A DNA stretch of 36,983 bases from Puniceicoccaceae bacterium K14 (GTDB taxonomy: Bacteria > Verrucomicrobiota > Verrucomicrobiia > Opitutales > Opitutaceae), in contig JAKYXN010000053.1 of NCBI GenBank assembly GCA_022538095.1, forward strand, positions 1 through 36,983, read 5' to 3'. The notes under the pieces were generated by a model. The model was not told the origin of the DNA, made no database searches, and was given only the letters and a program-made list of their open reading frames with translations. This document shows positions 23,419-31,375 of the stretch, piece after piece; position 1 is the first letter of the stretch; each line of letters starts with the position of its first letter. Position numbers and translations under genes: made by a program.

Positions 23419-24480
23419 TCATTCCATCGAGGCAATCAGCTCATCCATCAGATTATCAACATTCCTATGCTTTAAGATTGGAGCCACCTGACTTGAATAC
23501 AGAGCCATATAATCTTCGTTTCCAGTCTCAAGGGCTCCTTTTTTTAACGCGGACACTAACCAACTCTGAGCCGGGTAAGGAAGCGCTTCCTTACCTTGTT
23601 CATCAAATTCTTTGATGAAGCCATTTGGTAGAAAACGAGCCAGCCTTCCCGAAAACGCCCGCGACAAAACCGTTCGCTCGTGCTCCTTCGCCAGCAATTT
23701 CCCTCGATGAAGTTCACTTGCACCCGATTCTTCACACGCTAGAAAAGCAGATCCCAATTGAACGGCATCCGCTCCCAGAGAAAAAGCCGCAGACAAACCT
23801 CGACCATCTCCAATACCGCCGGCTGCAATGACCGGTATCTTCAGCGCATCACGAACGAGAGGAATGAGAGCCACAGTCCCCATCAAAGATTCGTCCGAAC
23901 GGTCTATGAACGAAGGCCGATGACCACCCGCTTCAAAGCCAGTAGCCAAAACCATATCCACGCCTGCAGCCTCAATCGCCAACGCTTCCTCTACCGTTGT
24001 CGCAGCGCCAATCGTTGTAATGCCACGCTCACGACACGTCTCCAAAATCGATTTCGATGGGATGCCAAAAACGAAGCTCAAGACATCCGGACGCGACTCC
24101 AACACTGCTTCGATTTGAGATTCGAAGCCGTTACCCGGTTCCTCAAGAAAAGCTGGCGGGGTAACTCCTAGCTTCTCATACAAATGAGAATAGTCTGCCC
24201 GACGCATTTCAAACGCATCGCGTGTCAAGCGTGACATTTCAGAATCACTATCATCTACCCAAAGATTGATTGCGAACGGATTAGACGTCTTAGAACGAAT
24301 GCTCCCCACCAATTCCTCAATCTCGGAGGGCTTCAGCATGTGCGCTCCGAACGAACCGAGCCCACCTTTGTTAGATACAGCCGTCGTCAAACGCACGGTG
24401 GAAAGTCCACCGCCAAACGGGCCTTGTATAATCGGCCATGCAATGCCCAAACGGGAGGCCACTACGCTATCTTTCCACAT
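23419..24480 (-). CDS. Nitronate monooxygenase (2-nitropropane dioxygenase family)
   Basis: A 353-residue FMN TIM-barrel enzyme. It shows IIQGPFGGGLSTVRLTTAVSNKGGLGSFGA at the N-terminus, NPFAINLWV, the central LATGFEAGGHR (with the likely catalytic His), and the FMN phosphate loop IPVIAAGGIGDGRGLSAAFSLGADAVQLGSAFL. These enzymes oxidise nitronates such as propionate 3-nitronate with FMN and O2. The length is normal for class I. It lies 14 bases after the DUF5069 gene and probably forms an operon with it. The electrophile-stress neighbourhood fits a detoxifying role. Confidence 0.93.
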   Translation of the reverse strand: MWKDSVVASRLGIAWPIIQGPFGGGLSTVRLTTAVSNKGGLGSFGAHMLKPSEIEELVGSIRSKTSNPFAINLWVDDSDSEMSRLTRDAFEMRRADYSHLYEKLGVTPPAFLEEPGNGFESQIEAVLESRPDVLSFVFGIPSKSILETCRERGITTIGAATTVEEALAIEAAGVDMVLATGFEAGGHRPSFIDRSDESLMGTVALIPLVRDALKIPVIAAGGIGDGRGLSAAFSLGADAVQLGSAFLACEESGASELHRGKLLAKEHERTVLSRAFSGRLARFLPNGFIKEFDEQGKEALPYPAQSWLVSALKKGALETGNEDYMALYSSQVAPILKHRNVDNLMDELIASME

Positions 24481-24494
24481 AATAAATCCCCTCT

Positions 24495-24992
24495 CTAAGC
24501 AGCTCCACCGAAGCTACAATAGTCATCCAAATCCAGCAATTCGGCCCAACTTTGCGTATCCGTCCTACTCGGACCGATCTCCTTTAATGTCGAAACGTAA
24601 TACTCAAAGAGGTCAGTGTTCGGATGAGGCGATCGCCGCCCCTGATACTCAGTCCACGCATCGATTTCCCACACACCACGTTTAATCGAGCTGTTTTTTT
24701 GTACCCACTCAAGCATTTCTCCGTCATTTTTTCCTGTAGCGACTTGCTCTTGAAGAGCCTCAGGATTCAGACCGACAAATTGCAAGAACAGTTGATCAAG
24801 CGGGCAATTGAAGTGATACTCGCCATTTGTGCTCGCCAGCGTTGCCCGACACTTGTCCAGCAATCGCGGCAATATAGCGAAGCCACCCAATTCGACTCGC
24901 AAGCTACGCGGAGGACGCTTCGTCAAGTCAGGAGCTACTAGCTTACTAGCAGTCTCGTTATTCTCAGAGATTATCGTTTCTTGTGCTTTCAT
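24495..24992 (-). CDS. DUF5069-family protein
   Basis: A 165-residue protein matching DUF5069: APDLTKRPPRSLRVELGGFAILPRLLDKCRATL, then GEYHFNCPLDQLFLQFVGLNP, then DGEMLEWVQKN. This small family is common in Verrucomicrobiota and Planctomycetota, and its biochemical function is unknown. It is all-helical by pattern with no signal peptide. It is followed 14 bases later by nitronate monooxygenase. It is divergent from the HxlR gene; their shared 95-base region contains repeated TTAGTTAC/GTAACTAA half-sites, so HxlR may regulate this pair. Confidence 0.85.
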   Translation of the reverse strand: MKAQETIISENNETASKLVAPDLTKRPPRSLRVELGGFAILPRLLDKCRATLASTNGEYHFNCPLDQLFLQFVGLNPEALQEQVATGKNDGEMLEWVQKNSSIKRGVWEIDAWTEYQGRRSPHPNTDLFEYYVSTLKEIGPSRTDTQSWAELLDLDDYCSFGGAA

Positions 24993-25010
24993 CGCTGCCC
25001 AAAGAAATCC

Positions 25011-25078
25011 ATTAGTTACTAAAGTAAACCTAATTCCTTGACGTAACTAAACAATGAAGTTTCCATTTGGTAACTAAT
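25011..25078. promoter_or_regulatory. Repeated half-sites in the divergent HxlR / DUF5069 region
   Basis: ATTAGTTAC at 25011-25019 is matched in inverse orientation by GTAACTAA (25043-25050) and GTAACTAAT (25070-25078). A TTACT-AA-AGTAA dyad at 25016-25027 overlaps the first. HxlR proteins bind dyads of this type, so these are candidate operators between the divergent genes. A TTGACG at 25038 could be a -35 element. Confidence 0.55.
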
Positions 25079-25087
25079 AAAAATAGA

Positions 25088-25438
25088 ATGGTACCACGTA
25101 GAAAAAACAAAGTAGAAGAGCCACCCGAGAAATGCGCCCTCACAGTTTGCCTATCGATTATAGGAGGTGCTTGGACCCCTAATATCATTTGGTATTTAAG
25201 CAAACAACCACGCCGCTTCAGCGAGCTAAAGAGCGATATCCCTGGCATCTCCGCGAAGATGCTCACCCAGCGACTCAAACGTTTGGAAGCGGATCTCATC
25301 GTGAACCGAAAGGTTATTCCAAGTTCCCCGCCAACCGTCGAATACAGCCTCACCCAGTTAGGCCTAGAACTAAAACCCGCCATCGAAGCCATAGCAGACG
25401 TAGGTCACCGCCTCAAAGCGCTCCGAGGCGAAAAATAG
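25088..25438 (+). CDS. HxlR-family winged-helix regulator
   Basis: A 116-residue HxlR regulator starting at the ATG at 25088 (a TTG at 25067 is possible). It shows the family opening CALTVCLSIIGGAWTPNIIWYLSKQPRRFSELKSDIPGISAKMLTQRLKRLEADLI, with a Cys at the N-terminal position that in some HxlR proteins senses electrophiles such as aldehydes and quinones. The wing follows (RKVIPSSPPTVEYSLTQLG). It is divergent from DUF5069-nitronate monooxygenase across a region with repeated half-sites, and tandem with the ECF41 gene. It probably controls the divergent operon. Confidence 0.92.
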   Translation: MVPRRKNKVEEPPEKCALTVCLSIIGGAWTPNIIWYLSKQPRRFSELKSDIPGISAKMLTQRLKRLEADLIVNRKVIPSSPPTVEYSLTQLGLELKPAIEAIADVGHRLKALRGEK

Positions 25439-25516
25439 CCAAAGCTTCAGGCCATGACAATCAAACACGCCGCGCAACTCTACAGCTAATCCCAACCGCT
25501 TTAAAAAAGATACTCT

Positions 25517-25543
25517 TGTCACACACTCACCCCCTGGATCGTC
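25517..25543 (+). promoter_or_regulatory. ECF41 autoregulatory promoter
   Basis: TGTCACA (25517-25523), a 16-base spacer and CGTC (25540-25543): an exact match to the ECF41 consensus. The expected transcription start is about 25550, only a few bases from the GTG start at 25553. The mRNA would be leaderless or nearly so, in keeping with the lack of a Shine-Dalgarno. Confidence 0.8.
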
Positions 25544-25552
25544 AGAAGTATA

Positions 25553-26455
25553 GTGACTCATAAACACCTCGATAACACGCACTCCCATTTCGTGGACACA
25601 TCTGACTTCCAATCCTACCGCTCCCTCCTCCAGGGCATCGCTTACCGTATGTTAGGCTCAGTATCCGAAGCCGAAGATATCGTACAGGAGACCTACATCA
25701 AATTCTCCAAGCAAAACAAAGACGAGATAAACAATCTCAGATCCTGGCTCGTAACTGTCTGTAGTCGTCTCTCCCTCGATCGCCTCAAATCCGCCCAACG
25801 TCAACGTGAAACCTACGTCGGCCCCTGGCTCCCCGAACCCTGGCTCACCACTGAAGAAAGCCCCGCCGATCACGCCCAAATAGACGACTCTATTTCCACC
25901 GCCCTCCTCTACACTCTCGAAAGGTTATCACCCGGCGAACGCGCTGCCTTTCTCTTACACGATGTTTTTGGATACAGCTTCGACGAAATATCCAAAATCC
26001 TAGAAAAATCCCCTCAAGCGTGCCGCAAACTAGCATCCCGTGCTCGAACTCAGGCCAAAGAAGAAAAGCCACGCTTTGAAACCAACCCAAGCACCCATCA
26101 GAAACTCATCCAATCCTTTCTCGCAGCCATCAAAGAAGGCAACCTCGCAACCCTCGAAGAAATACTAGCCACCGATGTCACTCTTGTCTCCGACGGCGGA
26201 GGCAAAGCGTTCGCAGCCCGCAAGATTTTACACGGCATCCCAACCATCGGAAAATTCTTTATCACCACCTCCAGACAAGCAGCCCAATCCGAAAACACCT
26301 ACGAATACCGCCCCACTTGGTACAACGGTTCGCCCGGGCTCCTTATTTACGAAAACGACATCCCCGTCTCCGCCATCAATCTACTCGTTTCCGAAAACCA
26401 AATACATGGTTTTTATATCCATCGAAACCCTGATAAACTCGCAAGGTTTCGATAA
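25553..26455 (+). CDS. ECF41-type sigma factor (SigJ-like) with SnoaL/NTF2 C-terminal domain
   Basis: A 300-residue ECF sigma factor. Region 2 is at about 24-85 (QGIAYRMLGSVSEAEDIVQETYIKF), region 4 at about 120-170 (LSPGERAAFLLHDVFGYSFDEISKIL), and a C-terminal NTF2/SnoaL-like domain at about 180-300 replaces a separate anti-sigma factor. The three ECF41 hallmarks are present: WLPEP (92-96), DGGGK (214-218) and NPDKL (292-296). In ECF41 the C-terminal domain is needed for activity and also restrains it. The start is GTG at 25553. An exact ECF41 promoter precedes the gene. ECF41 usually sits beside a carboxymuconolactone-decarboxylase, oxidoreductase or epimerase gene; here an AhpD/CMD gene carrying the same promoter lies 4.4 kb upstream. 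Confidence 0.95.
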   Translation: MTHKHLDNTHSHFVDTSDFQSYRSLLQGIAYRMLGSVSEAEDIVQETYIKFSKQNKDEINNLRSWLVTVCSRLSLDRLKSAQRQRETYVGPWLPEPWLTTEESPADHAQIDDSISTALLYTLERLSPGERAAFLLHDVFGYSFDEISKILEKSPQACRKLASRARTQAKEEKPRFETNPSTHQKLIQSFLAAIKEGNLATLEEILATDVTLVSDGGGKAFAARKILHGIPTIGKFFITTSRQAAQSENTYEYRPTWYNGSPGLLIYENDIPVSAINLLVSENQIHGFYIHRNPDKLARFR

Positions 26456-26525
26456 GATAACAAGGTAGAGTGTGTCGGCTCGGCAAACCGCTGAGCCCAT
26501 TTAAGCCAATCACGCATTCCTAAAC

Positions 26526-26555
26526 AAAAAAAACGACTGACCCAAAGGCCAGTCG
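26526..26555 (-). terminator. Terminator of the M56-TonB gene
   Basis: On the minus strand CGACTG-GCC-TTTG-GGT-CAGTCG is followed by a run of eight T. The stem has one mismatch. It lies about 55 bases after the stop of the M56-TonB gene. Confidence 0.8.
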
Positions 26556-26609
26556 CCGGTGAAAAAGCAGCACGGTCTTGTGCCACTGATTCGACCCAGA
26601 AAGCGGGTA

Positions 26610-27893
26610 CTACTCAGGAAGTTTGAATAGGATTCGCTGCCTCACTCGGACATTCACAGCCACACCATCAATTTTTCCAGGCTCCCATTTAGATACGTTA
26701 ATCGCCTCTACAGCAGGATATTCGAATTCGACCGCGGAAGACTGGATCACATCCACATCTCGAACGTCGCCACTTTGATCTATGACAAATACGACATCAG
26801 CATGCCCTTCAATTTTACTCTCTAACAATTCATCCGGATAGGTAGGAGCAACCTGATAAACGGCCTTCGGTATAGTATCCAATTCATTAATATTTCGAAC
26901 CTCATTCTCAGATTGCTCAGACCAACTTAAGCTCGATTGGTAATCAACTGCCAGCAAACTTGAGCCCACAGCAAGCGATGCCACAAGTGTCCATATACTT
27001 AATAATTTCATTTTAGAATCCTTTTCATTTTTGAAGTTAACAATTTCTTCAATACGCCTTTTCAACGGTTTACCTGTAAGCATAGAACTCCACAACAGCT
27101 TGGGTTCAGAAAAAAATCGTGTCGCTTTCAACAAGCAACTAGCGTACGCTTTTCTCTCCTCACCGCCGTTCATCGCTGCCTCGTCGCAGGCACACTCACT
27201 CTCAAGACTAGAGCGAAAATACGCATACCAAAGCAAGGGATGAAACCAGAAGAGACACAACACAAACACTTGAATCGCTCGCCAAAGATTGTCCTTGCGA
27301 TTCCAATGCTCGAGTTCATGCCGCAAAACCGGCCTTAGTTCATTATCAGTTAATGCATTGAAAAACGCATTGTTTATTACGATTCTGGGTCGAAAAATTC
27401 CAATAATTAAAATGGGCGTCGCATTCGTTTTTTCAATACGGATAAATTCGCAAAACCTATCCGCCTCTAGTTCCCGCAACACCCTCCGAATTCTTTTTAG
27501 CGATTCTCCCTTTAGAGACTCTCCTAATAACTTCTCACTTCGCACCCACTCGACAGAATACGCAATCGCAAGAATACAGAAACCAACCGCCCACATAAAT
27601 AGTCCAATAACGAAAATCGAGACCCCCTTTTCTTCTGCTACCAAGATTGCAGATTGATTAACCCAACTATTCAACGACACCCCAATCAGAGAAGGCTCCG
27701 CAAACTGACCCGTATCCCAAAAACTAAGAACAAGGCCAACCGGGAACAAAAACTTCAAAAAAACCAATCGAAGCAACCTTGAGCGAAAAGAGGGACGCTT
27801 TATACGAAAAAGTAAAAGCAGTAGGATAATAATAGATCCAACGATAGTCGACTCGATCAAATGAAGCCCCAGTATTTCAATTACTTGCTTCAT
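26610..27893 (-). CDS. BlaR1/M56 membrane metallopeptidase fused to a TonB C-terminal domain
   Basis: A 427-residue inner-membrane protein. It has N-terminal helices (residues 12-30, 42-58, 90-112), then a cytoplasmic M56 peptidase core with HELEH at 192-196 (zinc ligands and catalytic Glu) and the ECACDEAA downstream motif at 233-240, a helix at 207-224, and a last helix near 298-315. Residues 340-427 form a TonB C-terminal domain: VAPTYPDELLESKIEGHADVVFVID, then AVEAINVSKWEPG. So the sensor's usual beta-lactam-binding domain is replaced by a TonB-like domain. It sits 8 bases after the BlaI gene and should cleave that repressor on a signal reached through the periplasm. The TonB part could sense outer-membrane transport status. 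The signal is unknown. Confidence 0.9.
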   Translation of the reverse strand: MKQVIEILGLHLIESTIVGSIIILLLLLFRIKRPSFRSRLLRLVFLKFLFPVGLVLSFWDTGQFAEPSLIGVSLNSWVNQSAILVAEEKGVSIFVIGLFMWAVGFCILAIAYSVEWVRSEKLLGESLKGESLKRIRRVLRELEADRFCEFIRIEKTNATPILIIGIFRPRIVINNAFFNALTDNELRPVLRHELEHWNRKDNLWRAIQVFVLCLFWFHPLLWYAYFRSSLESECACDEAAMNGGEERKAYASCLLKATRFFSEPKLLWSSMLTGKPLKRRIEEIVNFKNEKDSKMKLLSIWTLVASLAVGSSLLAVDYQSSLSWSEQSENEVRNINELDTIPKAVYQVAPTYPDELLESKIEGHADVVFVIDQSGDVRDVDVIQSSAVEFEYPAVEAINVSKWEPGKIDGVAVNVRVRQRILFKLPE

Positions 27894-27901
27894 TCCTTTC
27901 C

Positions 27902-28303
27902 CTACTTCGACTTATTGGACCCTTCATCATCATCACTATCGATCAACTTCTCAAGTGAATCCAAATCTTCCTTACTCAGTTTCCCACTCTCAAGTAAGTG
28001 TGACACAATCGGACTTGCCACCCCATCCAGAAGACCAACTATGTCATCCACCAAATTAGAAACTAAAGATTTTCGCGAAATAACCGCACGGTAAAGCCAC
28101 GTGTTCCCGATCTTCCGCACTCGCTCCAATCCCCCTTTCGCTTCCAAACGCCCAACAACCGTTTGAAACGTAGTGTACTCTGGCTTGTCTTTGCCACTTT
28201 CAATCGAATCGTGAGCCTCACGGATCGAGAAAGCCTCATCTTTCCAAAAAGCTCGGAGCACTCGCATCTCAAGTCGTGACAATTTTAACGAATCCTTACT
28301 CAT
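27902..28303 (-). CDS. BlaI/MecI-family repressor
   Basis: A 133-residue BlaI/MecI-type winged-helix repressor starting at ATG 28303; a frame opening 24 bases earlier lacks support. It shows LSRLEMRVLRAFWKDEAFSIREAHDSI, then YTTFQTVVGRLEAKGGLERVRKIGNTWLYRAVISR, the core of the winged helix, and a C-terminal dimerisation helix. The wing residues TWLYRAV are typical. The family is inactivated when a cognate M56 protein cleaves it. Its own promoter carries two ACA-TGT-type palindromes 21 bp apart, the usual BlaI operator arrangement, so it is autoregulated. It is followed by its M56-TonB partner. Confidence 0.93.
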   Translation of the reverse strand: MSKDSLKLSRLEMRVLRAFWKDEAFSIREAHDSIESGKDKPEYTTFQTVVGRLEAKGGLERVRKIGNTWLYRAVISRKSLVSNLVDDIVGLLDGVASPIVSHLLESGKLSKEDLDSLEKLIDSDDDEGSNKSK

Positions 28304-28336
28304 TACAATTGTGGTTAATAATACCACATTTGTGGT
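28304..28336. promoter_or_regulatory. BlaI-type operators
   Basis: ACAATTGT (28305-28312) with a GGT extension, and ACCACATTTGTGGT (28323-28336, 12 of 14 symmetric). Their centres are 21 bp apart, two helical turns, on one face. Both contain the ACAnnTGT core recognised by BlaI/MecI proteins and lie right before the repressor's start codon. Confidence 0.75.
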
Positions 28337-28424
28337 TTTGTAAAGAAATATTTCTCATTTCCCTACATTTATCAAAATCAAGCTATCATTTCACGATGCT
28401 CTACTCACCCTACTAAGAACCTCT

Positions 28425-29195
28425 TCACGATAGTCGTCTCTTAGCCACAACCATCCAGTCCCACGAATCCGAAACGGGATTCTCTACGTCTTTGGGATAA
28501 ACAATTCGAGTAATCTCCAAAACCTCAAACTGGTGCGATGCCAGCATCATACGAAGCTCCTGCTTTAAATAATGCTTCGTACGCGTACCATTAACTGAAT
28601 ACACACCTAACTGCAAATCACTCGAATCAGCTTCCGCATGCTGCGTCGCTATTATACTATCAGAACAGCTTTCCCCATCACTCAAACATTGCTCCAATCC
28701 ATTATAAAGTTCCATCTGAGCAGATTCATGCGAAGGCACAACTAACAGTAAGGTTCCTGCGCCTTTCACTTGATTCGTCACCGCTCGCCAGGCCAATAAG
28801 CGATCGCCTAAGTCAGGCATGATCAACACGTTCACGCACAAAGCAAAATCAACGAGGTCAAAAGGTAACCGATCGTTGCACAAATTTATTTTATGAAATT
28901 TAGTATTTTCAAACGAGATACAATTTTCTCGAGCCTGGTTCAATCCAACCTCTGACCAATCACAGGCATCCACATGACCAAACGTCTCCGAAAGTAGCGG
29001 GACAAAATTCCCCACACCACAACCCAAATCAGCCGCACGAACACTCGCACCCAATTTCCGCCCTGCGTTAATTCGCTCTCGAACCAATCCTTCCTTATCA
29101 CGAAAGAACACACTTGTTATTTCTTTTTCATAATTCGCTGAGACCAAATCCCAGTATTTTTCGTTCATTGGCCGTATTTCAGCCTTATCACCCAT
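28425..29195 (-). CDS. Class I SAM-dependent methyltransferase
   Basis: A Rossmann-fold methyltransferase of about 256 residues if it starts at MGDKAEIRP (29195). A TTG 36 bases earlier and an ATG at 29168 are alternatives. Motif I is AADLGCGVGNF, followed by an acidic strand DACDWSEVGL (SAM ribose) and the motif IV-like DFALCVNVLIM. The C-terminal half (TRTKHYLKQELRMMLASHQFEVLEITRIVYP) is the usual substrate-side region of this group. Substrate unknown. It runs the same way as the BlaI unit but is about 90 bases from it and is probably a separate transcript. Confidence 0.88.
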   Translation of the reverse strand: MGDKAEIRPMNEKYWDLVSANYEKEITSVFFRDKEGLVRERINAGRKLGASVRAADLGCGVGNFVPLLSETFGHVDACDWSEVGLNQARENCISFENTKFHKINLCNDRLPFDLVDFALCVNVLIMPDLGDRLLAWRAVTNQVKGAGTLLLVVPSHESAQMELYNGLEQCLSDGESCSDSIIATQHAEADSSDLQLGVYSVNGTRTKHYLKQELRMMLASHQFEVLEITRIVYPKDVENPVSDSWDWMVVAKRRLS

Positions 29196-29316
29196 TTCCA
29201 CGGAGCCAACCCTGTTCAAACTTACCTTCAAAGCAACAGAACAATTGAAAGTTGAATTGATTCTCCGATGAATACCCGTATTCTCTCAATCAACTTTCCA
29301 CAATTCCCCTCATCAC

Positions 29317-29910
29317 ATGCATTCCAGTTCACATTCAACCCTCAAAGGAATTCGATTCTTAGCGTCATTTGCATCCATATTTTTGATACTTTTTATCACT
29401 AGTGCTGATGATAAAGAAAACCTTTATAAGCTTCTACATGATGGCGAGCACTTCGCCATCATGCGACACGCCCTCGCCCCCGGCACGGGCGATCCCGACA
29501 ATTTCCAACTCGACGACTGCAGCAGCCAACGGAACCTTTCCCAAGACGGCCGCAACCAAGCCAAGCAAGTAGGCGAAAAGTTAAAGGCAAATGGAATCGA
29601 AAGTGCTCAGGTCTACTCAAGCCAATGGTGCCGCTGCCTTGAAACGGCAAAACTCCTCAACCTCGGCCCAGTCGAAGAGCTCCCCATAATCAACTCCTTC
29701 TTTCGCAACTTTGCAAACCGCACCCCACAAACCCGTGAGACCATAGAATGGATCAGCGAACAAGACCTATCCACGCCAACCCTCCTAGTTACCCACCAAG
29801 TTAACATCACCGCCCTAATCGGAACCTACCCCGCCTCAGGCGAGATCTTTATTGTTCTCCGTCAACCAAACGGAGACCTCAAGGCAGTGCACTCCATAGA
29901 CACAGATTAG
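29317..29910 (+). CDS. Exported histidine-phosphatase-superfamily protein
   Basis: A 197-residue protein with a hydrophobic N-terminus (residues 13-27) that acts as a signal peptide. It belongs to the histidine phosphatase superfamily (SixA/PhoE-like): the catalytic MRHALAPGTGD motif (RH plus nucleophilic His), RNLSQDGRNQAKQVGEKL, YSSQWCRCLETAKLL with a phosphate-binding Arg, and LLVTHQVNITALIG with the second His. The length is normal for a small member. Its export suggests a periplasmic phosphatase. It is a stand-alone gene; the substrate is unknown. Confidence 0.9.
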   Translation: MHSSSHSTLKGIRFLASFASIFLILFITSADDKENLYKLLHDGEHFAIMRHALAPGTGDPDNFQLDDCSSQRNLSQDGRNQAKQVGEKLKANGIESAQVYSSQWCRCLETAKLLNLGPVEELPIINSFFRNFANRTPQTRETIEWISEQDLSTPTLLVTHQVNITALIGTYPASGEIFIVLRQPNGDLKAVHSIDTD

Positions 29911-30346
29911 AAAAACCCTTGTTTCCCTTATGCTCAAACGTCGTCAGGCACTCATCCGACCTTCTCCAATACAGCGGACGAATCGGGGGACGCGTTTCGC
30001 TTTGCGACAACAGACTGAGCATATTTGAAACTACTGTGCTTTCCTAAATTTAGATTCTAAAACCTGTCATTGCATAGCAATACCTGTGTCTCGCGGAGCG
30101 AGACCCTGACAATTATAAAAACCTCATAGGCACCGAGGATTCTATTATCCTAGGCTGTTCAACTTGCTCGGACCAGTCCCCTTCTCATCATACAAAGAAC
30201 AATATCCACAATCTAATATCCAAGGGGTTGCCTTCACGCGTTTTTTAGCACTTGAGACATTACCTGAGCACTGAAACTCTGCGTAACTCGTAAAGAGAGC
30301 CGCAAACATAACTCTTTGTCCCGCCTTAGGCTAGACGAAAAACATT
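29911..30346. other. Intergenic region with repeat element
   Basis: About 430 bases without a gene I can support. It contains one copy of the 53-bp hairpin element described separately (30061-30113). The remainder has no other recognised feature. Confidence 0.6.
30061..30113. repeat. 53-bp double-hairpin repeat, copy 1
   Basis: AACCTnnnnTTGCATAGCAA, a short linker, GTCTCGCGGAGCGAGAC, and CCTGACAAT. The first hairpin (TTGC-ATA-GCAA) has a 3-base loop ending in A; the second (GTCTCGC-GGA-GCGAGAC, 30088-30104) has a 7-bp stem with a GGA loop. Copy 2 is at 34981-35033. The first arms differ between copies but remain paired. Confidence 0.8.
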
Positions 30347-31375
30347 CTAAGGATTCTGAAAATAATAGAAAGGTTTAAAAACTGCCCACGGTATTTTTCC
30401 TTCAACCATCACAGCAGGGACGACTTCGTAAAATGGGACCTTCCGTTTACCGTAAAATCTAGGCGCCTGTATTCGGAAAAACACGTCATTTCCTTCGATT
30501 TTTATCGATTCCTCGGGCCCCTGTTTTGGAGTTAAAGAAATGTAGTTCAACGCCGAGTGTGGAGTCCTCCGTTCCCCCAGAATTTCAGTAGACCCAGGAA
30601 TTTCTATCGTCGCAGCAAACCATTCTTGCCCTAGATATTCAACCACATAAACCGGATCCTGTGGATCAAACACCTCGACCTCAAGCAAGTACTCAACAGT
30701 TATAGAACCATCCGAATTCCACGTCCATCTTGGAAAATCACAGATAGCTCCCTCAGTTCGCACTCGATAGTCTAAAGCATTCCAATACTCTTCCTCCCCA
30801 GGAAAGGCAGCGGCCGCTATCCCATCTGCAATATATGTATCGAACAAACTCGAATCAACGTTCTGCTTGTCGATTCCGGCAAACCTATGCTCGTTGAAAA
30901 ACGCTATCTTATTTCTTGAATCCAAATCATAAAAAAACAGGTTGAGGTCCACAAATTCTGCATTTCCACACGAGGAAACCAATCCCCCTTCACTGCTTTG
31001 CAAACAGAACGCCAATAAGAATCGGTTGTCTGGTGAAGCAGAGAGCTCAATGACTTGTTGTCCGGCAAAGCCGTCGACTTGGAAACGATCAAGCAGATAC
31101 CGCTTTTCGACCAAAGGATCCGGAGTGATGCTCTCAAATTGCGCAACGCTTAAAACCTGCTGAACCCCAACTGCATAATCGAGATGCTCCTCGAGGTACG
31201 CAAAACGAAAGTAGCCAGGCAAACTATGAGACTGAATGAAATCATCACTCAAATTGTGTTCAAATCGGTCCCAATTATAATGAACTTGGGTAAAAGCTGG
31301 AGCGATCCCTAGAATGCCAACTAAGCAAGCTAGAGTCTTATTCCAAAGTCGTACAGGGCGGATTCCTTTAATCAT
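30347..31375 (-). CDS. Secreted protein of unknown function
   Basis: About 342 residues using the ATG at 31375 (MIKGIRPVRL...), which gives a signal peptide (TLACLVGILGIAPAFT). An ATG eight codons earlier adds no signal. I do not recognise a family. The mature part alternates beta strands and turns (VIELSASPDNRFLLAFCLQSSEG, DLNLFFYDLD, GSITVEYLLEVEVFDPQDPVYVVEY) as in a secreted beta-sandwich or propeller. Two Cys in AFCLQSSEGGLVSSCGN could pair. It is a single gene flanked by repeat-rich intergenic DNA on both sides. Confidence 0.7.
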   Translation of the reverse strand: MIKGIRPVRLWNKTLACLVGILGIAPAFTQVHYNWDRFEHNLSDDFIQSHSLPGYFRFAYLEEHLDYAVGVQQVLSVAQFESITPDPLVEKRYLLDRFQVDGFAGQQVIELSASPDNRFLLAFCLQSSEGGLVSSCGNAEFVDLNLFFYDLDSRNKIAFFNEHRFAGIDKQNVDSSLFDTYIADGIAAAAFPGEEEYWNALDYRVRTEGAICDFPRWTWNSDGSITVEYLLEVEVFDPQDPVYVVEYLGQEWFAATIEIPGSTEILGERRTPHSALNYISLTPKQGPEESIKIEGNDVFFRIQAPRFYGKRKVPFYEVVPAVMVEGKIPWAVFKPFYYFQNP

